From NCBI RefSeq assembly GCF_001475545.1, contig NZ_LDQC01000002.1:62001-126000 (forward strand): DNA of 64,000 bases, given 5' to 3'. The notes below the pieces were generated by a model that was given only the letters and a program-made list of their open reading frames with translations, had not been told where the DNA came from and did no database searches. Position numbers and translations under genes: made by a program. Numbering within the stretch: the stretch's first letter is position 1; each line of letters begins with the position of its first letter. Below are positions 8,340-16,699 of the stretch, one piece after another. Origin of the DNA: Curtobacterium luteum (lineage in GTDB: Bacteria; Actinomycetota; Actinomycetes; Actinomycetales; Microbacteriaceae).

Positions 8340-8882
8340 CTACGGGGTGATGCGGAGTCCGGCCTGCTCGGTCTCGGCGAGCTGCCACCCGAGCCAGGGG
8401 CTCCACGCGAAGGGCGCGCCGGCCACCGAGGCCCGGAGCTCGTCCTCGGACACCCACGCGTACTCGGCGACCTCGTCGTCCGCGGGGGCCGGCTCGTCGT
8501 CGGTCACGGCCCGGAACACCGGGCAGACCTCGTTCTCGACGATCCCCGACGCGTCGACCGCGCGGTACCGGAAGTCGGGCAGGACCGACTCGACGTCGCG
8601 GACGGTGATCCCCAACTCGCGGGAGGCCCGGCGGGCGATGGCGTCCTCGAAGGTCTCGTCCGGGCCGGGGTGACCGCAGAACGTGTTCGTCCACACCCCC
8701 GGCCACGTCTTCTTCGACAGTGCGCGGCGGGTCACGAGGACCTGCCCGGCGGTATTCCGCACGTGGCACGAGAAGGCCAGGTGGAGGGGCGTGTGGTCGG
8801 TGTGCACCGTGAACTTGTCCGCCGTTCCGACCGGGGTACGGTCGTCGTCCAGCAACACCACGGTTTCAGGGAAAGTCGTCAT
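8340..8882 (-). CDS. idi: Isopentenyl-diphosphate delta-isomerase, type I
   Basis: 180-residue Nudix-fold isomerase that interconverts isopentenyl and dimethylallyl diphosphate, supplying the starter for GGPP synthesis. The active-site cysteine motif TNTFCGHP is near residue 63-70, followed by the Nudix helix (RRASRELGI) and the downstream glutamate region. Length is typical of the type I enzyme. The ATG at 8882 lies 21 bp from the divergent crtE ATG, and no Shine-Dalgarno fits between; the transcript is probably leaderless or nearly so. The divergent placement against the carotenoid operon links it to C50 carotenoid supply. Confidence 0.95.
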   Translation of the reverse strand: MTTFPETVVLLDDDRTPVGTADKFTVHTDHTPLHLAFSCHVRNTAGQVLVTRRALSKKTWPGVWTNTFCGHPGPDETFEDAIARRASRELGITVRDVESVLPDFRYRAVDASGIVENEVCPVFRAVTDDEPAPADDEVAEYAWVSEDELRASVAGAPFAWSPWLGWQLAETEQAGLRITP

Positions 8883-8903
8883 CTGCACCGATAGGTTAGG
8901 CCA
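8883..8903. promoter_or_regulatory. Divergent idi/crtE core promoters packed in 21 bp
   Basis: On the plus strand TAGGTT (8892-8897) stands six bases before the crtE ATG at 8904. On the minus strand TAACCT (8899-8894) stands about eleven bases before the idi ATG. The two -10 elements overlap, so polymerase binding on one strand should exclude the other. No good -35 was seen for either. Confidence 0.45.
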
Positions 8904-9962
8904 ATGAGCGAGGAAGCGACCACCGTGGCGCAGAACGACCTTGCGCTCGTCGACGACTGCCTCGAGCGCTTCTTCGCCGTCTCGAGCGCGCGGGCCGAGC
9001 GCTACGGCGGGCCGAACACCGAACTCTGGCGCGTGCTCCGCAAGGCGAGCCTGGGCGGCAAGCGCTTCCGCCCGCGGATGGTCCTCACCGCGTACACGGC
9101 CCTCGGGGGCACCGACACCGCTGCGGCCGTGCAGGTCGGTGCGGCGTACGAGCTCCTGCACACCGCACTCGTCGTTCACGACGACGTCATCGACCGCGAC
9201 TGGTCCCGCCGTGGCGAGCCGAACGTCGCCGGGTCCTTCCGCGACACCGGCACCACGGGCGGTCTCCCGCTGCCGACCGCCGAGCACCGAGGCACGAGTG
9301 CCGCGGTCATCGCGGGGGACCTCGCGCTCGCCGCGGCACCCCGGTTCATCGAGGCGTCGGGTGTGGCGGGCGAGCGACGCTCCCGTCTGCTCGACCTCTT
9401 CGACGAGGCCGTCTTCGCGAGTGCCGCGGGCGAGATGGCCGACGTGGACCTGGCACTCGGACCGATGCCGACCGTCGACGACGTCCTCGCGATGGAGCGG
9501 GCGAAGACCAGCGTGTACTCGTTCGAGGCGCCGCTGCAGTCCGGCGCGGTGCTGGCCGGCGCACCCGAGCCGGTCGTCCAGGCGCTCGGAGCCTTCGGCC
9601 GCGAGATCGGCATCGCCTACCAGATCGTCGACGACCTGCTCGGGGTGTTCGGTGCCGAGGCCGAGACCGGCAAGACCGTCCTCGGCGACCTGCGCGAGGG
9701 CAAGCGCACCGTGCTCATCGCGCACGCCGCGGCGACGGACTGCTGGCCCGACCTCTCGCAGCACCTCGGCGACCCGGACCTCACCGAGGAGCGGGCCGCC
9801 GAGCTGCGTGCCACGCTGGTGTCCTGCGGCGCCAAGTCCGCAGCCGAACAGCGCGTCGCCGAGCACACGGCCCTGGCCCGCGCCGAGCTCGCGGGGCTGC
9901 CCTACGACCTCGCCGAACGACTGGAGTCCATCGTGTCCGAACTCGTGGAGCGAGCCCGGTGA
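8904..9962 (+). CDS. crtE: Geranylgeranyl diphosphate synthase (polyprenyl synthetase)
   Basis: 352-residue trans-prenyltransferase with both aspartate-rich motifs: DDVID near residue 92-96 and DDLLG near 242, plus the substrate motif GGKRFRPRMV near 51. It condenses IPP units to GGPP in the cytoplasm for phytoene synthesis. Two starts are possible: ATG at 8904, fitting a leaderless transcript (TAGGTT six bases upstream), or GTG at 8925 with GAGGAAG nine bases upstream; the first is annotated. First gene of a six-gene carotenoid operon, overlapping crtB by 4 bp (GTGA). Confidence 0.95.
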   Translation: MSEEATTVAQNDLALVDDCLERFFAVSSARAERYGGPNTELWRVLRKASLGGKRFRPRMVLTAYTALGGTDTAAAVQVGAAYELLHTALVVHDDVIDRDWSRRGEPNVAGSFRDTGTTGGLPLPTAEHRGTSAAVIAGDLALAAAPRFIEASGVAGERRSRLLDLFDEAVFASAAGEMADVDLALGPMPTVDDVLAMERAKTSVYSFEAPLQSGAVLAGAPEPVVQALGAFGREIGIAYQIVDDLLGVFGAEAETGKTVLGDLREGKRTVLIAHAAATDCWPDLSQHLGDPDLTEERAAELRATLVSCGAKSAAEQRVAEHTALARAELAGLPYDLAERLESIVSELVERAR

Positions 9963-10879
9963 CCCTCGCGCACCACCCGCAACCGAACCGCTCCGCCCGA
10001 CTCCCGCTCTACGACGCGACCGCCGAGGCCGCCTCCGGGGTCGTCATCGACCGGTACTCGACGTCGTTCGGCCTCGCCTCGCGGCTGCTGAAGCGGGACG
10101 CCCGCGAGCACATCCGCAACGTCTACGCCCTCGTCCGGGTCGCCGACGAGGTCGTGGACGGCCCAGCGACCGAGGCCGGCCTCGACCGCGAGCTGGCCCG
10201 CACCGTCCTCGACGAACTCGAGCGCGACACCGAACGCGCAACCGAGCTCGGCTTCTCGACGAACCCGGTCGTGCACGCCTTCGCCCGGTCGGCCCGCGTG
10301 ACCGGCTTCGGTGCGGAACTCACCCGGCCGTTCTTCGCGTCGATGCGCATGGACCTCGACCGCACCGTGCACGACGACGACTCGTTCCGCGAGTACGTGT
10401 ACGGCTCGGCGGAGGTCGTCGGCCTGATGTGCCTCCGCGCGTTCGTGTACCGCGCCGGTCGCCCGACGTTCGACGACTCCGTGCTCGTCGACGGCGCACG
10501 GGCCCTCGGTGCCGCCTTCCAGAAGGTCAACTTCCTCCGCGACCTGCACGCCGACTTCGAGGTCCTCGGCCGCTCGTACTTCCCGGGCGTGGACATCCGC
10601 ACCTTCGACGAGGCCACCAAGGTGCGGCTGGTCGCGGACGTCCAGGCCGACCTCGACCGTGCCGCGATGACGATCCCGCTGCTGCCCCGGGACGCCCGGC
10701 ACGCGGTCGGCCTCGCCCACGCGCTGTTCCAGGAGCTCAACACGCGCATCGCGCGGACACCCGCCGCGCAGCTCGTCGCGACGCGCGTGCGTGTCCCGAA
10801 CCCGGTCAAGGCGCGGCTCGCCGCGCAGGTCCTGTCCGGTCGTGGGCCGGCCACGCGTCGGCCTGGAGGCACGGCATGA
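9959..10879 (+). CDS. crtB: Phytoene synthase
   Basis: 306-residue squalene/phytoene synthase that joins two GGPP molecules head-to-head into phytoene. The first aspartate motif (VRVADEVVDG, residues ~57-66) and the second region (NFLRDLHADFEVLGR, residues ~188-202) are present. It starts at a GTG overlapping the crtE stop. Its last codons, encoding the tail RRPGGTA, lie inside the left arm of a palindromic repeat that also holds the start of crtI, so the C-terminus was probably re-made by that element. Confidence 0.95.
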   Translation: MTLAHHPQPNRSARLPLYDATAEAASGVVIDRYSTSFGLASRLLKRDAREHIRNVYALVRVADEVVDGPATEAGLDRELARTVLDELERDTERATELGFSTNPVVHAFARSARVTGFGAELTRPFFASMRMDLDRTVHDDDSFREYVYGSAEVVGLMCLRAFVYRAGRPTFDDSVLVDGARALGAAFQKVNFLRDLHADFEVLGRSYFPGVDIRTFDEATKVRLVADVQADLDRAAMTIPLLPRDARHAVGLAHALFQELNTRIARTPAAQLVATRVRVPNPVKARLAAQVLSGRGPATRRPGGTA

Positions 10880-10905
10880 CCCCGCCCCGCGCCTCCCGTC
10901 CGGCC
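10860..10905. repeat. GGAGGC palindromic element, copy 2 (crtB/crtI junction)
   Basis: Left arm GGCCTGGAGGCACGG and right arm CCGCGCCTCCCGTCCGG flank the crtI ATG at 10876. The left arm provides GGAGG (10865-10869) six bases before that ATG. The right arm provides CCTCC (10892-10896), which can pair with it. The element therefore supplies crtB's last codons, crtI's ribosome-binding site and crtI's first residues. Confidence 0.85.
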
Positions 10906-12504
10906 GGTTCCGCGTCCACCACCCGGCGCAAGGTCCCCGTCCGCCGCGCCGTCGTGATCGGCGGCGGCATCAGCGGACTCGCGTCCGCTGCGCTGCTCGC
11001 GCGCGACGGCTACGCCGTCACGCTGCTCGAGCAGCGCAGCCAGCTCGGCGGACGCGCCGGATCGTGGGAGCGCGACGGCTTCACGTTCGACACCGGGCCG
11101 TCGTGGTACCTCATGCCCGAGGTGTTCGACCACTTCTTCCAGCTCCTCGGCACCACCGCGGCGGAGCAGCTCGACCTCGTCACGCTCGACCCCGGGTACC
11201 GCGTGTACTCCGAGGGTCATGACGAGCCGCTCGACCTCCGCGCCGACAAGGAAGCCAACATCGCGCTCTTCGAGTCGATCGAGCCAGGGGCGGGTGCACG
11301 GATCCGGAAGTACCTCGACTCCGCCGAGGATACCTACGCCATGGCGGTGCGGCGGTTCCTCTACACGACCTTCGCGGACCTCCGGAAGCTCGCGGCCCCG
11401 GACGTCCTGCGTCGGCTCCCGAAGCTCCTCCGTCTACTCACCGAGCCGCTCGCGAAGTACGCCGAGACCGCCGTGCGCGACCGTCGGCTCTGGCAGGTCC
11501 TCGGCTACCCGGCGGTGTTCCTCGGCACCAGCCCGTACAAGGCGCCGAGCATGTACCACCTCATGAGCCACCTCGACCTCGCGGACGGCGTGCAGTACCC
11601 GAAGGGCGGGATCCACGAGATCATCGGCGCGATCGGCCGACTCGCCCGTGCCGAGGGTGCGCAGGTCATCGCGGGAGCCAAGGTCGAGCGGATCGTCGTC
11701 GAGGACGGCCACGTCACCGGCGTCGTGCACCGCGACCGCGACGGCGGACAGCACGTCGCGCCGGCCGACCTCGTCGTCAGCGCAGCCGACCTCCGGCACA
11801 CCGAGCTGCAGCTGCTCGACCCCGAGCACCGCACGTACCCGGCGAAGCACTGGCAGAAGCGCGACCCGGGGCCGTCCGCCGTCCTCGTCTACCTGGGCGT
11901 CGACGGACCGGTGCCGGGGCTCCTGCACCACACACTCGTCTTCACCGCGGACTGGCAGGCCAACTTCGGCGCGATCTTCGGGAAGGAGCGCCACGTGCCG
12001 GACCCCGCATCGATCTACGTGTGCGCGCCGAGCGAGACCGACACGACGGTCGCGCCGCCCGGGTCGAGCAACCTCTTCGTCCTCGTGCCGCTGCCGGCCG
12101 ACCTGTCGATCGGCAAGGGCGGCGTCGACGGCGCCGGCGACTTCGAGGTCGAGCGGATCGCGGACCGCGCGATCGACGTCATCGCCGAGCGCTCGGGCGT
12201 CCCGGACCTCCGCGACCGCATCCGGGTCCGCCGGACGATCGGCCCGCAGGACTTCGCGGACGACCTGAACGCGTGGAGCGGTTCGATGCTCGGGCCGGCG
12301 CACACCCTCACGCAGAGCGCGTTCTTCCGCGAGCCGAACCGGTCGAAGAAGGTCGACGGGCTGTACTACGTCGGCGCCTCGACCACGCCGGGCATCGGCC
12401 TGCCGATGTGCCTGATCAGCGCCGAGGTCCTGCTCAAGCGCCTGCACGGCGACACGAGCACCGAGCCGCTCCCCACCCCGCTCCGGCGGGACGCCGCGGT
12501 CTGA
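10876..12504 (+). CDS. crtI: Phytoene desaturase
   Basis: 542-residue FAD-dependent desaturase that converts phytoene to lycopene. The dinucleotide-binding motif GGGISGLASA begins at residue 29, and the C-terminal CrtI signature YVGASTTPGIGLPM is close to the end. The ~23-residue basic stretch before the Rossmann strand is longer than usual and is encoded by the palindromic element; no other canonical start lies between it and the FAD motif. Start ATG 10876 overlaps the crtB stop (ATGA) and has GGAGG six bases upstream. Overlaps crtYe by one base. Confidence 0.96.
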   Translation: MTPPRASRPAGSASTTRRKVPVRRAVVIGGGISGLASAALLARDGYAVTLLEQRSQLGGRAGSWERDGFTFDTGPSWYLMPEVFDHFFQLLGTTAAEQLDLVTLDPGYRVYSEGHDEPLDLRADKEANIALFESIEPGAGARIRKYLDSAEDTYAMAVRRFLYTTFADLRKLAAPDVLRRLPKLLRLLTEPLAKYAETAVRDRRLWQVLGYPAVFLGTSPYKAPSMYHLMSHLDLADGVQYPKGGIHEIIGAIGRLARAEGAQVIAGAKVERIVVEDGHVTGVVHRDRDGGQHVAPADLVVSAADLRHTELQLLDPEHRTYPAKHWQKRDPGPSAVLVYLGVDGPVPGLLHHTLVFTADWQANFGAIFGKERHVPDPASIYVCAPSETDTTVAPPGSSNLFVLVPLPADLSIGKGGVDGAGDFEVERIADRAIDVIAERSGVPDLRDRIRVRRTIGPQDFADDLNAWSGSMLGPAHTLTQSAFFREPNRSKKVDGLYYVGASTTPGIGLPMCLISAEVLLKRLHGDTSTEPLPTPLRRDAAV

Positions 12505-12836
12505 TGCCGGGGCTCTACCTCGCCGGGCTCGTCGTGTCGCTCGTCGGCATGACCGTGCTCGACGCCCGCTTCCGGCTGTTCTTCTGGAAGGCGCCGGGGC
12601 GGGCCGCCGCGGTGATGGCGATCGGCATGGTGTTCTTCCTCGTGTGGGACCTCGCCGGGGTCGCCGCGGGCATCTTCTTCATCGGGCCGCAGCGGGTGCT
12701 GACCGGGCTCGTCGTCGCACCCGAGGTCCCGCTCGAGGAGATCTTCTTCCTCCTGCTGCTCTGCTACACGACGATGAACGCGTTCGGGGCGGTCACACCG
12801 CTGGTCGCGAGGGCGCTCGATCGGCGGCGGACGTGA
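12504..12836 (+). CDS. crtYe: C50 carotenoid cyclase subunit, CrtYe-type
   Basis: 110-residue membrane protein with about three hydrophobic helices and the lycopene-cyclase-domain motif PLEEIFFLLLLCYTTMN. In actinobacteria two such small proteins form a heterodimeric cyclase acting on elongated C50 chains (decaprenoxanthin, sarcinaxanthin or C.p.450 type). Ring type (epsilon, gamma or beta) cannot be read from the sequence. The start ATG shares its A with the crtI stop (TGATG), and a 4-bp overlap leads into the partner subunit. Confidence 0.88.
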   Translation: MPGLYLAGLVVSLVGMTVLDARFRLFFWKAPGRAAAVMAIGMVFFLVWDLAGVAAGIFFIGPQRVLTGLVVAPEVPLEEIFFLLLLCYTTMNAFGAVTPLVARALDRRRT

Positions 12837-13285
12837 ACGCGCACGCCGCGTACGCCCTGCTCGCGGTGCCGTTCCTCGCGGTCGCGGTCGTCGTCGCGGT
12901 GCTCGCAGGGGTCGTCGCCGCTCGTCGCGCCCGGGCCGCCGGTCGGCCGACGGGCCCCGGTCGTCGGGTCGCCCTCGTGGGCGGGGTGATCACGGCGGTG
13001 GTGCTCCTCGGCATGACGATCGTGTTCGACAACGTCATCGTGACGCTGCGCGTGGTGGCGTACGACCCGTCCCTCATCAGCGGTGCGAAGATCGGTGCGA
13101 TCCCGATCGAGGACCTCGCGTACTCGATCGGTGCGGTCCTGTTGCTCCCCGCCCTGTGGGTGCTGCTCGACCGTTCGTCCTCCACCGCGTCACCGGCGCA
13201 CCCGACCCGCTCTGCTCCGCCGGAGCACCCGTCCCGCGACGCGCCCGGTGCGCGACCGTCCGTAGAAGGCGAGCCGACCCCATGA
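12833..13285 (+). CDS. crtYf: C50 carotenoid cyclase subunit, CrtYf-type
   Basis: 150 residues, GTG start overlapping the previous stop. About three membrane helices are followed by the motif IGAIPIEDLAYSIGAVLLL, matching the second lycopene-cyclase-domain subunit. The last ~45 residues are a disordered Pro/Ser/Ala tail that is not part of the domain. It acts with the preceding subunit to close the end rings of the C50 carotenoid in the membrane. Overlaps crtEb by 4 bp. Confidence 0.87.
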   Translation: MNAHAAYALLAVPFLAVAVVVAVLAGVVAARRARAAGRPTGPGRRVALVGGVITAVVLLGMTIVFDNVIVTLRVVAYDPSLISGAKIGAIPIEDLAYSIGAVLLLPALWVLLDRSSSTASPAHPTRSAPPEHPSRDAPGARPSVEGEPTP

Positions 13286-14199
13286 CCGCGACCCGTGCCT
13301 CCTGGCCGTCGACCCTGCGTGCGCTCTTCACGTCCTCGCGGCCCATCAGCTGGGTGAACACCGCCTACCCGTTCGGCGCCGCGTACCTGCTCGCCACCGA
13401 CGTGTTCGGTTCGGTGCTCGGCGTCGTGACCTTCGTCATCGGCGTCGTGTACTTCCTCGTCCCGTACAACCTCGCGATGTACGGCATCAACGACGTCTTC
13501 GACTACGAGTCCGACCTGCGGAACCCGCGCAAGGGCGGCGTCGAGGGGGCACTGCTCGACAAGAGTGTGCACCGCACCACGCTGTGGGCGGTCGTCATCA
13601 CGAACGTGCCGTTCCTGGTCGCGCTCGTCGTGCTCGGCGGGCTGAGCGGGAACGGGCCGTGGTCGTGGCTCGTCCTCGCCGTCAGCGTGTTCGCGGTGAT
13701 CGCGTACTCGGCGCCGGGGCTGCGGTTCAAGGAGAAGCCGTTCCTCGACTCGCTGACCTCGTCGACGCACTTCGTGTCGCCGGCGATCTACGGGCTCGCG
13801 CTCGCCGGGCCGCACTGGACGGGGCAGCTCGTCGCCGTGTGCGTGGCGTTCTTCCTGTGGGGCGTGGCGTCGCACGCGTTCGGTGCCGTGCAGGACGTGC
13901 TCGCCGACCGCGCGGGCGGCATCGGCTCGGTGGCGACCGTGATCGGTGCCCGGGCGACGGTGCGGCTGGCGTTCGTGGCGTACGTCGTCGCGGGCGTCGT
14001 CCTGCTGTTCTCGGCGTTCCCGGGGCCGGTCGCCGCGGTCGTCGTGGTGCCGTACGCGCTCAACGTGCTGCCGTGGTGGAACGTGACCGACGCCGGAGCC
14101 GAGGCGGCGAACGCGGGGTGGAAGCGGTTCCTGTGGATCAACTACCTCGCGGGGTTCCTCGTGACGATGGCGCTCATCGCGTACGCGTTCGTGCGCTGA
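13282..14199 (+). CDS. crtEb: Lycopene elongase / UbiA-family prenyltransferase
   Basis: 305-residue polytopic UbiA prenyltransferase. The Mg2+-binding aspartate motif NDVFDYESD lies near residue 70-78, and the second, DVLADRAGG, near 206-214. It adds C5 units to lycopene, giving the C45/C50 chain that CrtYe/CrtYf cyclise. Last gene of the tightly overlapped operon; the ATG overlaps the crtYf stop. Gene order crtE-B-I-Ye-Yf-Eb is the known C50 arrangement of actinobacteria, with idi moved to the divergent side here. Confidence 0.93.
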   Translation: MTATRASWPSTLRALFTSSRPISWVNTAYPFGAAYLLATDVFGSVLGVVTFVIGVVYFLVPYNLAMYGINDVFDYESDLRNPRKGGVEGALLDKSVHRTTLWAVVITNVPFLVALVVLGGLSGNGPWSWLVLAVSVFAVIAYSAPGLRFKEKPFLDSLTSSTHFVSPAIYGLALAGPHWTGQLVAVCVAFFLWGVASHAFGAVQDVLADRAGGIGSVATVIGARATVRLAFVAYVVAGVVLLFSAFPGPVAAVVVVPYALNVLPWWNVTDAGAEAANAGWKRFLWINYLAGFLVTMALIAYAFVR

Positions 14200-14251
14200 C
14201 GCGGGCGCGCGCGTCCGGCACGCGGTCTCGGCCGTCGACGGCGGCACCCGT

Positions 14252-14339
14252 GAGGTTCCGCGATCGCGGCGTCTCGACGACCAGGACGCTCGCCCGTGGA
14301 ACCTCGATGCCGCGGCCGCGGCGAGTCGTGGAACCTCGA
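14252..14339. repeat. Intergenic GGTTCC/GGAACC repeat cluster
   Basis: Two direct copies of CGTGGAACCTCGA (14295-14307, 14327-14339) and an inverted GAGGTTCC (14252-14259) lie in the 268-bp gap after crtEb. Either copy could pair with the inverted one. The motif resembles the arms of the long hairpin at 22086-22146, suggesting a second intergenic repeat family. The rest of the gap shows no gene. Confidence 0.5.
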
Positions 14340-14467
14340 CGACCCGTGCCGCTGGTGCGGAAGGGTGCGTCACGCCCACGCCCGTCGCTCGCTGTCGGTG
14401 ACGCCTGACAGACTGGAGGGACGTGCGCCGTCGAGGCCGCACGGGTCGAACACGAAGGAGTGCACGC

Positions 14468-15511
14468 ATGCCGGTCCGCATCATCCACGTCGGTCTCGGA
14501 GGGTGGGGCGGCAACTGGGCCCGCACCGCCATCCCCGAGGTGTCCGAGGTCCAGGTCGTCGGGATCGTCGACCCCGTACCCGCGACGCTCGACGCCGTGC
14601 GCACCGACCTCGGCCTGCCGGCCTCCGCCGCGTTCGCGTCCCTCACCGAGGCGCTCGCCGGGGTCGAGGCCGACGCCGTCGTCATCACCGCCCCGGCCGT
14701 CACGCACGTGCCGCTCGCGCTCGAGGCCCTCGACGCGGGCAAGCACGTCCTCGTCGAGAAGCCCTTCGCCAACACCGCGGAAGAGGCCGCGACGGCGGTC
14801 CGCCGCGCCGAGGAACTCGGGCTGGTGCTGCAGGTCAGCCAGAACTACCGCTGGTACCCGGCGCCCCGCGTCGTCACCGAGCTGCTCGAGGCGGACGCGG
14901 TCGGCGAGGTCGCCACGATCGACGTCGACTTCCGCCAGTGGGACAACGACCTCCCGTTCGAGGAGCACCCGCACTACCGCTTCCCGCACGCGATGATCAA
15001 CGACATGGCGATCCACCACTTCGACCTGATGCGGATGGTCACCGGGCGCGAGCCCGTCCGGGTCTACGCCCGGGCGTCGTCGCCGTCGTTCAGCAAGTAC
15101 CAGGACGAGGCGATCGCGTCGATGCTCATCGAGCTCGAGGGCGGACTGGTCGTCAGCTACCGCGGCAGCTGGCTCTCCCGCGCACCCCGCACGGCCTGGG
15201 CGGGGGAGTGGAGCATCCAGGGGTCGGACGGCGAGCTGTGGTTCACGAGTCGTTCGGGCGAGCCGAACGCCGTCGAGGGCGACCGGGTCACCCTCCGCCG
15301 CACGCAGGACGACGAGGCCGAGCCGGTGGAGCTCCCGACGATGGAGCACACCGACCGGCAGGGCGGGCTGCAGGCGTTCGCGCGGTCGATCACGGGCGGA
15401 CCGGCCCCGGAGACGAGCGGTCGCGACAACCTCCGCAGCCTCGCGGTGATGGAGGCGGCGCAGCGGTCGGCCGAGTCCGGCGTCCCCGAGGACGTCGTCG
15501 TCCCGGAGTAG
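14468..15511 (+). CDS. Gfo/Idh/MocA-family oxidoreductase
   Basis: 347 residues. The N-terminal Rossmann fold begins at once (VGLGGWGGNWA near residue 7-17) and has the family's EKP motif (VLVEKPFANT, near residue 95) that bridges nicotinamide and substrate. The C-terminal alpha/beta domain contains the HHFDLMRM helix with the catalytic histidine. Members oxidise or reduce sugars, inositols or other cyclic polyols with NAD(P). ATG 14468 has AAGGAG about eight bases upstream. It is alone, convergent with the hydrolase downstream; the substrate is not deducible. Confidence 0.92.
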   Translation: MPVRIIHVGLGGWGGNWARTAIPEVSEVQVVGIVDPVPATLDAVRTDLGLPASAAFASLTEALAGVEADAVVITAPAVTHVPLALEALDAGKHVLVEKPFANTAEEAATAVRRAEELGLVLQVSQNYRWYPAPRVVTELLEADAVGEVATIDVDFRQWDNDLPFEEHPHYRFPHAMINDMAIHHFDLMRMVTGREPVRVYARASSPSFSKYQDEAIASMLIELEGGLVVSYRGSWLSRAPRTAWAGEWSIQGSDGELWFTSRSGEPNAVEGDRVTLRRTQDDEAEPVELPTMEHTDRQGGLQAFARSITGGPAPETSGRDNLRSLAVMEAAQRSAESGVPEDVVVPE

Positions 15512-15570
15512 GCGCGCGGTCGCCGCCTGCACCTGACTCTCGTGCCGACGGGCACGTCTCGCGGTCGCGA

Positions 15571-15617
15571 GCGCGAGACACGTCCGCCAGCGCGAGACAC
15601 GTCCGCCAGCGCGAGAC
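15571..15617. repeat. 19-bp tandem repeat, about 2.5 copies
   Basis: GCGCGAGACACGTCCGCCA is repeated exactly at 15571-15589 and 15590-15608, followed by a partial third copy. It sits in the 381-bp convergent gap between the Gfo/Idh/MocA gene and the MBL-fold hydrolase. The same core (GTCTCGC) occurs inverted just before, so a hairpin can form. No coding potential was recognised in this gap. Confidence 0.7.
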
Positions 15618-15698
15618 CCGTGGTCGCCTCGACGAGTTCCCGCACGGGCCGCGCCGGCTCCGGGCCTCGACGCGCGGACCGCAGACGCAGACACGGGC

Positions 15699-15750
15699 GA
15701 CGGTCGGCCTGGAGGCACGTGGCGGGCCCGCACCGTGCCTCCCGGCCGTC
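15699..15750. repeat. GGAGGC palindromic element, copy 3 (convergent junction)
   Basis: Left arm GACGGTCGGCCTGGAGGCAC pairs with right arm GTGCCTCCCGGCCGTC across a GC-rich loop. It is intergenic between the Gfo/Idh/MocA gene (end 15511) and the MBL-fold gene (end 15893), again at a convergent junction. Confidence 0.85.
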
Positions 15751-15892
15751 ACACGGTCACGACCTTCCGCCGGGCCGGCCGCTCGGAGCCGAGTCTCGTG
15801 TCAGCCGACGAGCCTCGTGTCCCACCGCGCGGCGCCGCGTCTCGCGGCCCATCGTGCGCCGCGTTCCGCGGTGGCACCCGCGCTGCTCCGCG

Positions 15893-16636
15893 CTACGCGG
15901 CGGCACCCGCGGCACGCCGCGCCTGCGCGACCGCCGCCCGCACACCCGACGACCACGCCGGACCGTGCCCCGGCAGGACGTGCCGCGCCTCGGTGTCCAC
16001 GAGCCGGTCGAGCGACGCCACTGCCTCCGGCACGTCCGCCGTCGCCGCCGGTGCCACCACCCGCGGCCCGATCCCACCCGTGTACGGGTCGAACGTCACG
16101 ACCGCGTCCCCGACCACGACGGCGTCCCGGTCGGCGAAGTGCAGCGCCACGTGCCCGTCCGTGTGCCCCGGTGTCTCGATGATCCACGGCGACCCGGGGA
16201 CGTCGGCCCGGGATTCGAGCGGCCTCGTGTCCGAGACGCCCCGCACCGAGAGCGCCCCGGCGAGGAGCATCCGTCCGAGGGGCGCCAAACCGCCCGGGTG
16301 CACCGCGACGAAGCCGAACCGGTTCGTCTGCGGCCGGTAGGAGTACGGGTGCGCGGCCAGGTCCCGGTCGCCGGGGTGCACGTACACGGGCGTGCCCCAC
16401 TCCCGGCGCATCCGGTCCGCCGTGCCGACGTGGTCGAAGTGCCCGTGGGTGAGGATCAGGGCCTCGACCGCGGCCGGCGTGTAGCCGAGGTCCCGCACGG
16501 CGAGCTGCAGGTGCGGCCACACCGCGGGGAGCCCGGCGTCCACCACGAGCAGCCGGTCGCCGGTCTCGACGAGGTACGTGTTGGTGTGGGCGACCTCCAG
16601 GCGGTGGATGCCCTCTGCGACGTCTCGGAACAGCAT
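15893..16636 (-). CDS. Metallo-beta-lactamase-fold hydrolase
   Basis: 247 residues. The zinc-binding motif THGHFDHVG is near residue 63-71, with further ligands in ETPGHTDGHVALH near 142-154 and LPGHGP near the C-terminus. This is the glyoxalase II-like branch of hydrolases, which cleave thioesters, lactones or phosphodiesters in the cytoplasm; the actual substrate is unknown. The ATG at 16636 is annotated; an in-frame GTG three codons upstream (16645) is possible. It diverges from the DUF3618 gene with 63 bp between them, and ends in a GC-rich repeat-bearing gap. Confidence 0.9.
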   Translation of the reverse strand: MLFRDVAEGIHRLEVAHTNTYLVETGDRLLVVDAGLPAVWPHLQLAVRDLGYTPAAVEALILTHGHFDHVGTADRMRREWGTPVYVHPGDRDLAAHPYSYRPQTNRFGFVAVHPGGLAPLGRMLLAGALSVRGVSDTRPLESRADVPGSPWIIETPGHTDGHVALHFADRDAVVVGDAVVTFDPYTGGIGPRVVAPAATADVPEAVASLDRLVDTEARHVLPGHGPAWSSGVRAAVAQARRAAGAAA

Positions 16637-16699
16637 GTCCGGCACCGTAGACGCACAGAACTGTGGGCCGTCGCGGATCCGCCCTGGTAGGCACGATGC

